A stretch of DNA of 60,000 bases, from the NCBI RefSeq assembly GCF_026151205.1, contig NC_087083.1, positions 12,896,944 through 12,956,943 on the forward strand. The letters run 5' to 3'. The notes under the pieces were generated by a model. It was not told where the DNA came from and did no database searches. It saw only the letters and a list, made by a program, of their open reading frames with translations. Below, piece after piece: positions 49,180 through 59,579 of the stretch. The position numbers and the translations under genes were made by a program. Position 1 is the first letter of the stretch, and each line of letters opens with the position of its first letter. Source of the stretch: Bolinopsis microptera. Taxonomy: Eukaryota > Ctenophora > Tentaculata > Lobata > Bolinopsidae.

Positions 49180-51183
49180 TCACTCTACACTCGACTGTCT
49201 GCTGACTTTTTCAACCTGTTCTCTAGCTCGTGCTTTTATGTACTCATCATGCTCAGAAGTAAGTTTGAAGATTCTAAGTGCAGTGCTATAAGGTATGTTT
49301 TTATGGTATGTGTACGATGGCAAGAGGTGGGAACTAGGAAGGCATGGTCATCACATGGCTTACTGTAAGGTTTGGTATGCAGTTGGCCTGCTTTCATGTA
49401 TATGAAATTGTTTAAAATTTCAGTGCCCTCTAATGAAGCCTTCAACGTGAATTTTATGCCTGGCATTCTAGAATTGATCCATAAGTGGAATTCCTCGAGC
49501 ATTTCCTGTCCATGAGTCCTAGGGACATACACATCATCGTGGTATCTGGCCCATACTCCATAGGAGAGGGGGGTGGCTCCAAGTTCCTTCTATAACATCT
49601 CTGTCTATCTTGTCGATGGCTGTATCCACATAAGCACAAGCCTTCTTTGGTCTCATTGCAGTTCCTTTTTTTGCTTGTATATGACACCTTCAAACTCTGT
49701 TAGGTTGTTGTCTAGAGTTGTCTCTAAGGCATCTATTATACAATCTGTAGAGAGTATTGGGTCCTCTTTCTTGTCTTAATGGAGCCTACTTTGTTCCGAT
49801 CCCACCTCCTTTTGGATACTCGGGAACATAGCTTATATGTCAAAGGATGCATGAATAACTGTCTTCTTAGTATATGATTATTATCCTGGATGGCATATTT
49901 TAGATCAACCTTAGTAAGCTCGTACGCTGTAAGTGCAGAGAGATTCTTGATTGCTGATGCGCATCCTGTGCTAATCATACGGCAAGGGTAGTTCTTCTCT
50001 GGCTTGTGTGCTTACTTTTTTTTACTTTAAAAATTGTATTTTACTTTTTAGGGTTGACATAGTTGTACCCGGGCTTACAAAAGTCATCAGGTGTAACCCA
50101 TTGGTAGACCTTTTCTGTTAAACCAGGCTCTTCATGATACTTTGCTATCCAATCTGATATTGCTAGCTTTGTAGCGTGCTCGGCTTCTTCTTTCTGAACA
50201 GTATCAAAGGTGCTGCATCTAGGTGTTCTTTAACCCTCTTGATGTAGTCTTCTCGGTCTAAAAAGAAGTATTGTGAACCTTAGTCAGCTGGTCTGATGAC
50301 AATATCTTTCCACTTTGCCATATCTGATAAGGCTTTTCTGGATTCTACTGGGGTATTGTCAGGAAGCTTAGATCTGGTAGAACTGTTTGTTCGTAACAGG
50401 TCTTTTGTTACTCTCTCTATGTAAAGCTCTAAACAGTGGTTATTGCATACTTTTAAAGGCTTGGTCTCATCCGACTTAATGAGGGTTTTTTCCATACTTT
50501 TTATCGCTGCAATGGTCGGAGGTGTCGCTTTTGGCTGGGGTTGTGTGTGCCAAAACATGCTCATCTAAGCTTGTAGGCGAACTGAAGAATGTTCAGTCTG
50601 AACTTGGAATAATCTGGTAATGCAGGTGTTGGTGCAAAAGATTTCCCTAGATAGAAGAGGAAGAGTTGGTGTGGTGTTACCTCTTGGATCTTGGTCAATA
50701 GGTTGATGACTGCGTGGCTCAGTTTGTTGGGATCTATTGTCTCAATAGATGGAACTTGTCCGTGTAGCTGAGCATGCTTGCTCGTCCTGTTTCTTCTTCT
50801 ATTTGTGTGTGCCCTGTTCATCTTCTTTCTGCGATTGAAACGCCTTTTTTCTGCATGGGATTGTGGAAAGGGTGGTGTTTGGGAGCAACTTGTGTAACTG
50901 CAGTTGACAACATGCTGATCTCTATGCAGCTTGGATGCTTTTGATAAATTGGCTCTATCCTGTTCTCTGGTTAGTTGGATGTTCAGTAATCTTCTGTAAG
51001 ATTGAAGTGAGCAGTGCTTTTCCAACTTAGCAAGATTGGAATGATAAATAGAACTTTGTTTACCAGTCCAATTGTGGTGTAGTAGAGTATGAGGAGGTCT
51101 AGGATTCTTGAACCAGTAAAGTACATGAGATTTTGGATGGAATCCTGGAGTGTGATGTCATGTATAGGGGAAACTGACTTCAT
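49180..51183 (-). pseudogene. Decayed Penelope-like retroelement
   Basis: Overlapping fragments in several frames on the minus strand together match a Penelope-like reverse transcriptase. They are SKFRLNILQFAYKLR (near 50600-50565), DMAKWKDIVIRPAD (near 50280), DREDYIKRVKEHLDAAP, a segment with PDDFCKPGYNYVN, RMISTGCASAIKNLSAL (near 49980-49930), the catalytic-site equivalent WARYHDDVYVPR (near 49545-49505), and a thumb region with NFIYMKAGQLHTKPYSKP. At least three frameshifts or stops separate the pieces, so it is dead. I saw no GIY-YIG endonuclease downstream; it may be truncated there. Confidence 0.75.
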
Positions 51184-51480
51184 CTGGTCTGCAATATATA
51201 TTTATAACTCTAAAACTCTGGTCACAAGAGCAACTGCCTAAACGTGCAGAAGTGAAAACAAATACATAAAATACTAGCAATCCTTTAAATTCGCAATAAA
51301 TAAATTCGTTCAATGTCATAAAATTCTTAAAACCACATATACGGCCCAGTAAATAATTTAATTGGTCTATAATAGACTACTGTATAAAATTCTCAATATA
51401 AACTTTTTAACAATAATAAATTAATTAAAAACACAACAACCTTTGGTGTGTAAGAATGATTGGTTCTTTTGCGATAGTCA

Positions 51481-52715
51481 AAACGCGACAACTAGCGCTG
51501 GATGGCGACAACTAGCGCTATCCAGCGCTAGTTGTCGCCATCCAGCGCTAGTTGTCGCTATCCAGCGCTGGATAACGCTGGCCAGCGCTAAATATATTTG
51601 TTCGATAATTGTCGCTATCCAGCGCTAGTTGTCGCCATCCAGCGCTAGTTGTCGCCATCCAGCGCTGGTTGTCGCTATCCAGCGCTAGTTGTCGCTGGCT
51701 ATGCGACACTGTCGCACGCGATAATTTGCGATGGCCAGCGCAACTGGCCATCGCAGAAAACAGTTCGATAACTAGCGCGCTGGCCAGCGCTGGCTAGCGC
51801 TGGATAGCGACAACTGGCGCTGGATGGCGACAACTAGCGCTGGCCAGCGCTAGTTGTCGCTATCCAGCGCTAGCCAGCGCTGGCCAGCGCTAACCAGCGC
51901 ACAGATCAATTTTTGATAAATTTTCGATAAATTTTCGATAATTGTCGCGACAAATAGCGCTGGATAGCGACAACTAGCGCTGGCCAGCGCTGGCCAGCGC
52001 TAAGCGATAGCCAGCGCAAGATTTTTGCGATATTACTCGTCAGCTAGCGCTGGCCAGCGCTAGCCATCGCTAGCCAGCGCTAGCCAGCGCTGGCCATCGC
52101 TGGCCAGCGCAATGTATAAAAATCATATACTTGCGATATTACTCGTCAGTCAGCGCTAACCAGCGCTAACCAGCGCTAGCCAGCGCTAGCCAGCGCTGGC
52201 CATCGATAGCCAGCGCAAAATGTTTGCGATATTACTCGTCAGCTAGCGCTGGCCAGCGCAATGTATCAAAATCATATAATTGCGATATTACTCGGCAGCC
52301 AGCGCTAACCAGTGCTGGCCAGTGCTATCCAGCGCTAGCCAGCGCTGGCCAGTGCTGGCCAGTGCAATGTATCAAAATCATATAATTGCGATATTACTCG
52401 TCAGCCAGCGCTGGCCATCGATAGCCAGTGCAAAATGTTTGCGATATTATTATTACTCGTCAGCTAGCGCTGGCCAGCGCTGGCCATCACTGGCCAGCGC
52501 AATGCATCAAAATCATATACTTGCAATATTACTCGTCAACCAGCGCTAGGTAGTGCAAGTTATATAAAAATCAAATATTTGCGATATTAATCGATGGCTA
52601 GCGCTGGTTAGTGCTGCCCAGTGCAATATACCAAAATCAAATATTAGCGATATTATTTATCGTCAGCTGACGCTGACTGACCAACGCAATATATTTGCGA
52701 TATTTCTTGTCAGCT
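51481..52715. repeat. Palindrome-rich AGCGCT/GGCC array
   Basis: About 1.2 kb is built from short, mostly self-complementary words: AGCGCT, CCAGCGCTGG, GGCCAGCGC, and CAACTAGCGCTGG with its complement. The left third alternates GTTGTCGC and its complement. The right two thirds are punctuated by TTGCGATATTACTCGTCAGC at about 52024, 52132, 52225, 52280, 52386, 52438 and more degenerate copies to 52700, spaced 50-110 bp. Open frames across it are just translated repeats. It abuts the 5' side of the Penelope-like element. No known satellite family comes to mind. Confidence 0.85.
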
Positions 52716-53379
52716 TAACGGGTGATACTCGTAAAATTGGAAATATTTTTTCAAATCCAAGTCCAACTCGGTGCGCATTTATATATAAAGGAACGGTTCA
52801 AGAAAACAACAATTTCAAGAAAACAACAATTTTATTTAGTATCAATTAAAGCACACAAAAATATATTTCATATATATATAACTAGCACGAACTTTAGATC
52901 AGATATCTTAGGGGACTTGGAGTAGCAAGAGATTGACTAGAAGGTATATAACTTTTACAAAGATACGTCGAGAAGAATCCAGGGTGATACAGGATCGGAG
53001 AGTGCAGACCAAAAGTTTACGCACCCACCTTTGCCTCCTGAGTTCTTGGTTGGATAGAAATTTATGCAAACTTGGTCGTTTATACTCCAAGTCCCTATCT
53101 TAAAAGAAGTAGTATTAACTATGTCTAGAGTTAGCTTCGTTCAATAATAACAATATCAATATAATCAATATCAATATCAGATAAACCTACCGAATAAATT
53201 ATTAAATATCAATTAATTCATTCCGATAAAAATTTTTATAAATTTAGATGTTTAACTTATCTAAAAACATTACAACAAATGGTTAAAAAGCGCCCAAAAT
53301 CGATTTGAAAGATTTTCTGTCTATAGTACAATCATGATAGTAATAGTAAGTGTGTGCCGCTGGCTGCAATTAGATTTGA
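52716..53379. other. Spacer and probable 3' region of LINE element C
   Basis: The left part begins with a repeat shared with 48169-48241 and has a short duplication of TTCAAGAAAACAACAATTT (near 52797-52833). The part just left of 53380 is likely the 3' untranslated region of element C. Its terminus is not obvious; no other coding sequence is seen. Confidence 0.4.
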
Positions 53380-56300
53380 TTACTGCAATTTGAAATTGTT
53401 TGGAGTCCAAGTATCTTTTAAGTCAGCTGCCTGTGCTTGTATTAATAGTGCTTTGGTTCTCAGTTTTATCAAGCTAATGGACGTTTCTAAGCAATTGCTT
53501 GAAGTTAAAATTTTTCTATGAACAGCGTTCCAAAGCTTGGCTGCATTAAACAAAAAAGTGTTTGATTTATTTAGGAGAATAACCATTAGACTCGTTGCAC
53601 GGTTTGAAATGTTGATAGCCTCATAAAGGGAGTATGGGCAGTGGTACTTGATAATCTTAGAGAATTCTAAAATACAGTGATATTTGTACAAGTTTTGAGC
53701 CGTAAGAATTTTTAATCTATTAAAAATGGGTTTTGTATGCTCCTTTTCAAAGTGTTTATGGTCTAGTTTTTGCATACCGTATGGTCTAGTACGTGCACAT
53801 GTTGATTGTTTATCTAAATATGAGTCAAGGTCGCCAAAAAGGATCCTTATACAGTGCTTCTGTGTGATGAAAAGACTATCATTGGACCGTTCTTTGAGGA
53901 CAACACCCCAAACACTTATACCATAACTGAGATGTGATTCAAAAAGAGCATTATATATTTTCAAATATAGTTCAGAAGGTATCGAGTGCCGAATTCTGCA
54001 GATTGCACCAGTCATAGATCTCAGTTTTTTACGGATGTAGTGCATGTGGGCAATCCAGTTTAGCTTTCTATCTATAACAACACCTAAGAATTTGGTATCC
54101 TTGACTTTAGTAATAACCTTACCATTGATGAATATTGATCTAGATTCATCTAGCAGGATAGCAAATGGTCTGGTCCGTGCACAGGTGTCATCATATTCAG
54201 AGGCAGGTTTAAAATGTATGTAGCAGCATTTGGACATGTTGATATGAAGTAGATTACATTTCATGTAAATCGAGACATGTTTAAGTACTAAGTTGGCTTT
54301 TTTGTATGTTGCTTCTCTAGATGGTCCTGATATGAAGATATTAGTGTCATCAGCATAAAGTACAAATTTCACCTCACTGTCTGAAAAGCAGTTTACTATA
54401 TCGTTCATATACAATAGGAAGAGTAACGGCCCTAGAATTGACCCTTGCGGTACTCCAAATTTCACGTCCATTGTTTCTGATGGTACATCGTTATACATAA
54501 CATACTGCTTTCTGTTAGTCAAATAGCTTTTTAGTAAGGTAAGTGCTGTGCCCCTAATACCGTAGGAATTTAATTTGCATAAAAGAATATCGTGATCAAG
54601 GGTGTCGAAGGCTTTGCTCAAGTCAATGAATATCCCTAGGACATGTTTATTGCTTGCCAGAGACTTAGTAACGGAGTCTATAGATTTGTGTAGAGCATGG
54701 GTGGTAGAATGGCCTTTTCTAAATCCAAACTGTGAGTCTGTTAGTACACCTTTAGATGTGAAGAAATTATAGAGGCGTTTATAAATGACCTTCTCGAAGA
54801 TCTTTCCAAATAAAGGTAATATTGATACAGGCCGATAATTTTCAATGCATTCTTTATTGTCTTTCTTGTAAATAGGAATAACTTTACCAGTTTTAAAAAT
54901 ACTTGGGAATGTACCACTTTGTATACATGTGTTGTAAAGCCTAGCCAAGGTACCAGCAATGAGCTTGGCCGGTTTTTTTACAACAACTATAGGTATGTCA
55001 CTCGCCTTACCATTTTGAAAGTCTCGGATCACCTCTATAATTTCTTCTTCATTAGTTTCTTCCAGGTATATGGAGTCAGATACCGAATTAGACATAAACT
55101 GAGCAAATGATTCTACTGGTTCCAGAGAAATACTATTGTTTGACAGTACATTTTTATTGAGATTACTTGCAAGAGATGTAAAATATTCACAGAATTTGTT
55201 AGCAATTATTCGTCTGCAAGTAACACTCTGGCCATCTATGACAAAATCGTCCTTACATCTAGACAAATTTTTGCCACGGAGTTCATTTATAATTTCCCAA
55301 GTCTTTTTTGAGTTCATGCTGTACTTCTCGAATTTTTGAGTATAGCACATGGCCTTTGCCATCTTTATTGAGCTCTTGAGAAACTTGTCGAATTCCTTGT
55401 AGTAGATGTGCTTGTTTGGATCCCCATCAGGTAGTTTTAATGTACAAGTCTTCTTCCATTCGAAATACAACCTAGCTTTCTTGTCGATGGAGTTAATGAG
55501 GCCCTGGGTGATCCAAGGGTTGGTTATGCTGTTACGTTTAGTGGTTCTAGGAGTTAGAAGTTTGCAAGACAAATCTATCTTTTCTTGAAATAACTGCACG
55601 AAAGAGTCAAATGTGTTACAGCTGTGGTGGAACCTATCTATATCGTTTTCTATTTCAAGACAGAGCTTCTCTAAGTTAGCATTACTATAGTCGTAGTGTA
55701 TAGTAATTTTGTCTGATGAATCAGGTGTTGGCACAGAGTCAGGGGAAAGTTCAATAAGAGTGAATATAGGGTGATGGTGGGAGATCTTGTCAGATATCAC
55801 ACCAGAAATAAGGGATTGATCTACGACATTGGTATGGATATTGTCAATACAGGTCCTGGAACAGCCAGGCATTTGGTGAGTTGGTACTGATATGGTTGGT
55901 ATGAAGCCGTTGTTGAATATTATTTCTTGGAATTTGTCCTCTGATGGAGATGGGTCGTTCAAAATGTTAACATTGAAATCACCAAGAATATATACTTTTT
56001 TGCCATTCAGTTTTGAGAGAATACATTCATACGCTTTGTTGAACATCTCAAGTGATGCGTTTGGGGGACGGTATATAACCCCTACGACAGTTGGATCTTG
56101 CAAGCTAGTGATAGATACAAACAGTGATTCTATGTGTTCATTACAGAGAGATAAGTCAGTGATTTTGTTAAAGTTAAGGGAATCGTGTAGGTAAAGACAC
56201 ACTCCTGACCCTTTACCCTTGAACTGGTTTTTCTCTTGGCAAAAGTAGCGTGATTGGTAACAGGAGGAGTATCCGTTAAGCTGATACAGAGTTCCATTTT

Positions 56301-56784
56301 CGGGATTAGTGTTTGTTTCTGCAAGGCCGATAACAGAGAATTTGTGGTCGATACAAGACAATTCAACTGCAAAGTTGTCGAAGTTTGATGCATTTCCATC
56401 AATATTTAGAAATAATTTGGACAAATATTTAGCTGAATTTTTAGGTAGGATGGTGGCATTCAACTCTGTTATTGAGAATGTTTTGCAATTTTCAAGAATC
56501 TTTGAGCTATTGTAGATAGATTCAATATAATTAACTGGCTCATCATCAATGAGGCCATTGTTTGCAAAGTGGGGAGCTTGGTAGAAAGGGTTATACCGAA
56601 CGATATCATTGGCATCAGTGCATATTTTGCAGTATGTTGCATCTCGAAATTTGACTATGTTATCATCAGTTTTGCATTTTTTGTGCATTATCTTGTCACA
56701 CATCTGACAAGTTATGAATGGATGTCCAGCACGCACAGGTCTATTGCAGCAGCAGCAAATTTCGCATATTAGTTTGGCTATCAT
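53380..56784 (-). CDS. LINE C ORF2: zinc finger, AP endonuclease and reverse transcriptase
   Basis: A 1134-aa protein, full length and open. It has an N-terminal zinc finger (CEICCCCNRP...CQMC...HKKC...YCKIC), an APE endonuclease with LAETNTNPE, LGDFNVN and ISHHHPIF, and a reverse transcriptase with ENYRPVSILP, FIDLSKAFDTLDHDILL, GVPQGSILGPLLF and the catalytic YADDTN. The C-terminus resembles those of elements A and B (KFLGVVIDRKLNW, FESHLSYGISVWG) but is clearly diverged, so C belongs to a separate subfamily. The start overlaps the ORF1 stop in ATGA (56784-56781). Confidence 0.93.
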   Translation of the reverse strand: MIAKLICEICCCCNRPVRAGHPFITCQMCDKIMHKKCKTDDNIVKFRDATYCKICTDANDIVRYNPFYQAPHFANNGLIDDEPVNYIESIYNSSKILENCKTFSITELNATILPKNSAKYLSKLFLNIDGNASNFDNFAVELSCIDHKFSVIGLAETNTNPENGTLYQLNGYSSCYQSRYFCQEKNQFKGKGSGVCLYLHDSLNFNKITDLSLCNEHIESLFVSITSLQDPTVVGVIYRPPNASLEMFNKAYECILSKLNGKKVYILGDFNVNILNDPSPSEDKFQEIIFNNGFIPTISVPTHQMPGCSRTCIDNIHTNVVDQSLISGVISDKISHHHPIFTLIELSPDSVPTPDSSDKITIHYDYSNANLEKLCLEIENDIDRFHHSCNTFDSFVQLFQEKIDLSCKLLTPRTTKRNSITNPWITQGLINSIDKKARLYFEWKKTCTLKLPDGDPNKHIYYKEFDKFLKSSIKMAKAMCYTQKFEKYSMNSKKTWEIINELRGKNLSRCKDDFVIDGQSVTCRRIIANKFCEYFTSLASNLNKNVLSNNSISLEPVESFAQFMSNSVSDSIYLEETNEEEIIEVIRDFQNGKASDIPIVVVKKPAKLIAGTLARLYNTCIQSGTFPSIFKTGKVIPIYKKDNKECIENYRPVSILPLFGKIFEKVIYKRLYNFFTSKGVLTDSQFGFRKGHSTTHALHKSIDSVTKSLASNKHVLGIFIDLSKAFDTLDHDILLCKLNSYGIRGTALTLLKSYLTNRKQYVMYNDVPSETMDVKFGVPQGSILGPLLFLLYMNDIVNCFSDSEVKFVLYADDTNIFISGPSREATYKKANLVLKHVSIYMKCNLLHINMSKCCYIHFKPASEYDDTCARTRPFAILLDESRSIFINGKVITKVKDTKFLGVVIDRKLNWIAHMHYIRKKLRSMTGAICRIRHSIPSELYLKIYNALFESHLSYGISVWGVVLKERSNDSLFITQKHCIRILFGDLDSYLDKQSTCARTRPYGMQKLDHKHFEKEHTKPIFNRLKILTAQNLYKYHCILEFSKIIKYHCPYSLYEAINISNRATSLMVILLNKSNTFLFNAAKLWNAVHRKILTSSNCLETSISLIKLRTKALLIQAQAADLKDTWTPNNFKLQ

Positions 56785-58907
56785 GACATAACTACGGATC
56801 TACGAGAACGTGGGGAAAATCTTTTTTGGGCCTTGGTAACATCACTGAACAACCTCCCATCAACGGGGCTGCCTAGGATCTTATGTGCAATTGCCCGGGA
56901 GAGTTTAAAGATACCGCTTGACCCCAGGTGGATTGGGTCATCCGGCTTCTTGTATCTACAAAACTGCTTGTCCAGTAGACCCTCCTCATCAACAAAACTA
57001 TCAAAATCTAAAGTGCCTATTCTAGTATTAGTATTACAGTACCCAAATAATAAACTATTAAACTCCATGGCTCTGTCATTCAGCCAGGAGGACCTAGTTG
57101 GAAGGATGGGTGAGACAATAACTTTAGAATATGGACACATATCACAAATATTCTTGAGCTTCTTCGTCAGCTCATTAGCCCAATGTTTAACATCACCCCC
57201 TCCCCTCTTGATATTATTTATACCACAGTGTACTACAACGTTCTTGTATCCAACACAAAGAACAGGGTCTAACTGATCTATTGTGAAACATTCGATTCTT
57301 TTCCCAGGCAGCTTGTGTCCAAATGTTCCTTTTCCAGCCCCAAATTTGAGGAACCGGGTGTTTGAATCACCGACAATCAAGGTCGCATTGATGCTCCTGC
57401 TTACGTAGCGGAAGGTAATACTGTATCTTAAGTCCCTCTTTTCTGTGCTTTTATCAATTCGGTGGTCCCAAAGAAACTGGGACTGTTTGCTCATGACATA
57501 GAGACTACGTCCCTCTATTGTCTCTACGACCTCTCCTTCAAGCTGATCCTTTTTTGTGAATTTTACAGAGCAATCACCACCTAAGGATACTGTAAATATG
57601 GAACTATCATGGACCAGTGATTGCTCGTTATCAGAGTGCTTAGGAAGAAAGCTGTTCCCATCAGTGTACCGATTTATCAAGCACTGATTGATTGTTGAAC
57701 TAGGACATTCTTCCTTTATCTTGGAGACAAGCTTATTAAGAACCTCAGGAAATTCTGTTGATGTCGGTTTTTCAGCTTTAGCCCCTGGGTACTGATAAGG
57801 TTCGCCAAAGCTCACAACCCCATGTCCATTTTCGGAGTTACTATCAAAGGCTTCCTTCTGTTGGTCTAAGAAAACTGAAAGCTCAGAGTTCAATTTTTCA
57901 TCTACAAATTCTGGGACATACAACAGAATGTGCTTGGACTTAGGGTCGTCTACACTTGCATGCTTCTGTGCATCTAGGAGAAGCTGTTCTTGGTCCATTT
58001 CACATGGTGCGGGTGACCCTATATTAAAAGGAGGCATGGGCAGATCAGGGGTGGAAACATTTGATGACCTACTGTTTTTAAAACAGTTTATGTCAAGTTT
58101 GAGCTCAGCAAGCTTGCTGTTGATGGAGTCGAGAGTTCTGAGATGGCTATCGTTGTCTTTAAGGTTCTTGATGGACTTCTGAATGGCTTCTAGAGAATCT
58201 TGTAGAGAGCTACCATCCGAGGTAGTGTGACCCATTGGCATGCTCAAGCTGCAGGGAGCTGACAAGTAGGAAGAGGACTTGACTTCGTTTTCACATCTCT
58301 GTCCACTTACTACAGCACAAACACTTTCAGCAAGACCTAGCAGGGATAGGAGACCTTCTGCTAAAGTTAGTTTGTTCAGGGATGAACAACTCTTGATCAT
58401 GGCTGGTGTAATGATCGCAAACTTGTTTACTTCAAGTTTCAGGATACTGCAAATGTTAATCTTGATTAAGTCTACCTCTGAGCGTAGGTTCTGTGCGTGG
58501 GTTAACAGATAGGTGTCGAGGGGAGCAGATCTATTTGAGAAGAAACTAAGGAGACTGCTGACATTTTTGTCTTCTTCTGAGTCCTGATTTTCTGAATGAA
58601 TTAGTTTATCGACATCTCTAAGCATTTCGTCAATATTGTCAATGACTGAAGCTGAGGAAGTGGTGGGTGTATCCTGATCGGGAACCGTAGTGGATGAAGT
58701 CTGGTCTGCAACAGGTTGAGGTTTCTCACACTTTTCTTGAGTGTCAGTGGGGGTTTCCATCATGGTGAAGAGGCAATGGGGGTACCAGGCAGACCAGGGG
58801 GCACCTTCACGTCCAACTAGCACACTCACTGAAAAGAAAGAAGAGCAGAAAGCAGTTTGAAATGTTCTGTTGTGGAAAACAATGAAAGTGTAAACTGGAT
58901 TAGTCAA
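56781..58907 (-). CDS. LINE C ORF1: AlkB-like oxygenase and SGNH esterase without PHD finger
   Basis: 708 aa from the first ATG; an internal start at 58763 (MMETPTDTQEK) is more likely. Unlike A and B there is no PHD finger: the first 300 residues are acidic and helical with no zinc ligands. Residues about 325-502 are AlkB-like: LINRYTDG, LPKHSDNE (H424, D426), WDHRID (H482), RYSITFR (R494, R500). Residues about 510-675 are SGNH-like: VGDSNT (S515), CGINN (N564), DDPIH (D657, H660). Full retention of catalytic residues in a diverged subfamily argues that both enzyme domains are under selection. Confidence 0.88.
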   Translation of the reverse strand: MTNPVYTFIVFHNRTFQTAFCSSFFSVSVLVGREGAPWSAWYPHCLFTMMETPTDTQEKCEKPQPVADQTSSTTVPDQDTPTTSSASVIDNIDEMLRDVDKLIHSENQDSEEDKNVSSLLSFFSNRSAPLDTYLLTHAQNLRSEVDLIKINICSILKLEVNKFAIITPAMIKSCSSLNKLTLAEGLLSLLGLAESVCAVVSGQRCENEVKSSSYLSAPCSLSMPMGHTTSDGSSLQDSLEAIQKSIKNLKDNDSHLRTLDSINSKLAELKLDINCFKNSRSSNVSTPDLPMPPFNIGSPAPCEMDQEQLLLDAQKHASVDDPKSKHILLYVPEFVDEKLNSELSVFLDQQKEAFDSNSENGHGVVSFGEPYQYPGAKAEKPTSTEFPEVLNKLVSKIKEECPSSTINQCLINRYTDGNSFLPKHSDNEQSLVHDSSIFTVSLGGDCSVKFTKKDQLEGEVVETIEGRSLYVMSKQSQFLWDHRIDKSTEKRDLRYSITFRYVSRSINATLIVGDSNTRFLKFGAGKGTFGHKLPGKRIECFTIDQLDPVLCVGYKNVVVHCGINNIKRGGGDVKHWANELTKKLKNICDMCPYSKVIVSPILPTRSSWLNDRAMEFNSLLFGYCNTNTRIGTLDFDSFVDEEGLLDKQFCRYKKPDDPIHLGSSGIFKLSRAIAHKILGSPVDGRLFSDVTKAQKRFSPRSRRSVVMS

Positions 58908-59389
58908 AATGATTCAAAAGATTGGAAAATTGAACAGACTGACGGACTACGACACATGGGACAAGAGAGTGAGTGAGTATGAAAAATATGAGGTGGTTGG
59001 ACTGGCAAGCCCTATCATTTAATCAGAATACATTACATATAATCCATAAGCCATATATATGTCAGCCTGTTCTTGGAGCGCAGCCCCAAAAGTTATCAGA
59101 AGTGAAGTTCAAGTTTTAAGTTTAAAATTCTTTCAACACTATCTACACATTAATCAGGGTTGTCCAATTGTCCAATTGTGGATTGTGGTGTGAATGGAGT
59201 TATACATTGCCAAACAGAAACATTATTCACTACAACTACTTAACTTCTTAACAGGTTAAGAGTGCCAGTCTTCTGTTTCAGCACCCCCTGGACCATCATA
59301 GTACCCCCGATGCAGTTGACTTTAGCAAGCCATGGACATATTGGACATCCTCAAATTATTTGTTATATAGTAGTGTTGAAAGTATTATT

Positions 59390-59460
59390 AGCCAACGCTA
59401 GCAGACGATTGTAGATGTAGGTTATAAACCTACATCTACAATCGTCTGCTAGCGTTGGCT
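59390..59460. repeat. Perfect 71-bp palindrome (34-bp arms, 3-nt loop)
   Basis: The sequence starts AGCCAACGCTAGCAGACGAT and reads the same on both strands apart from a central ATA. It lies four bases beyond the presumed 5' end of LINE C and about 20 bp from an ultra-short MITE. No mismatch in 34 bp implies a very recent origin or an assembly fold-back. Confidence 0.92.
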
Positions 59461-59482
59461 TACTAGCTGGGCGGAGCTCAAC

Positions 59483-59579
59483 TTACTGGGCGGCGCTCAG
59501 CCTGTCATTCCGCGGGATCTCTATTATATGTTTATCTCTATTCTATGTTTATTAACATAGTAGCCTGCGGTCCCCAGTA
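59483..59579. mobile_element. Ultra-short hAT-like MITE, copy 4 (degenerate)
   Basis: TTACTGGGCGGCGCTCAG at the left and CTGCGGTCCCCAGTAT at the right match the family at 323-400. This copy has an extra stretch of about 15 bp in the middle (TATCTCTATTCTATG) and a damaged right end; I could not find its target duplication. Confidence 0.65.

Larger units (their letters stand above)
53380..59386 (-). mobile_element. LINE element C, apparently intact CR1-type retrotransposon
   Basis: Both ORFs are open and in the usual order. The 5' end is placed near 59386 because the segment 59351-59386 (CAAATTATTTGTTATATAG...) is shared with the presumed 5' ends of elements A and B. The 3' end lies somewhere left of 53380 and is not defined. 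Target duplications were not found. Confidence 0.75.

Noticed and set aside
51443-52549. Several open frames with Ser-Ala-Ser-Ala repeats
   Set aside because: They merely translate the AGCGCT palindrome array in both strands.
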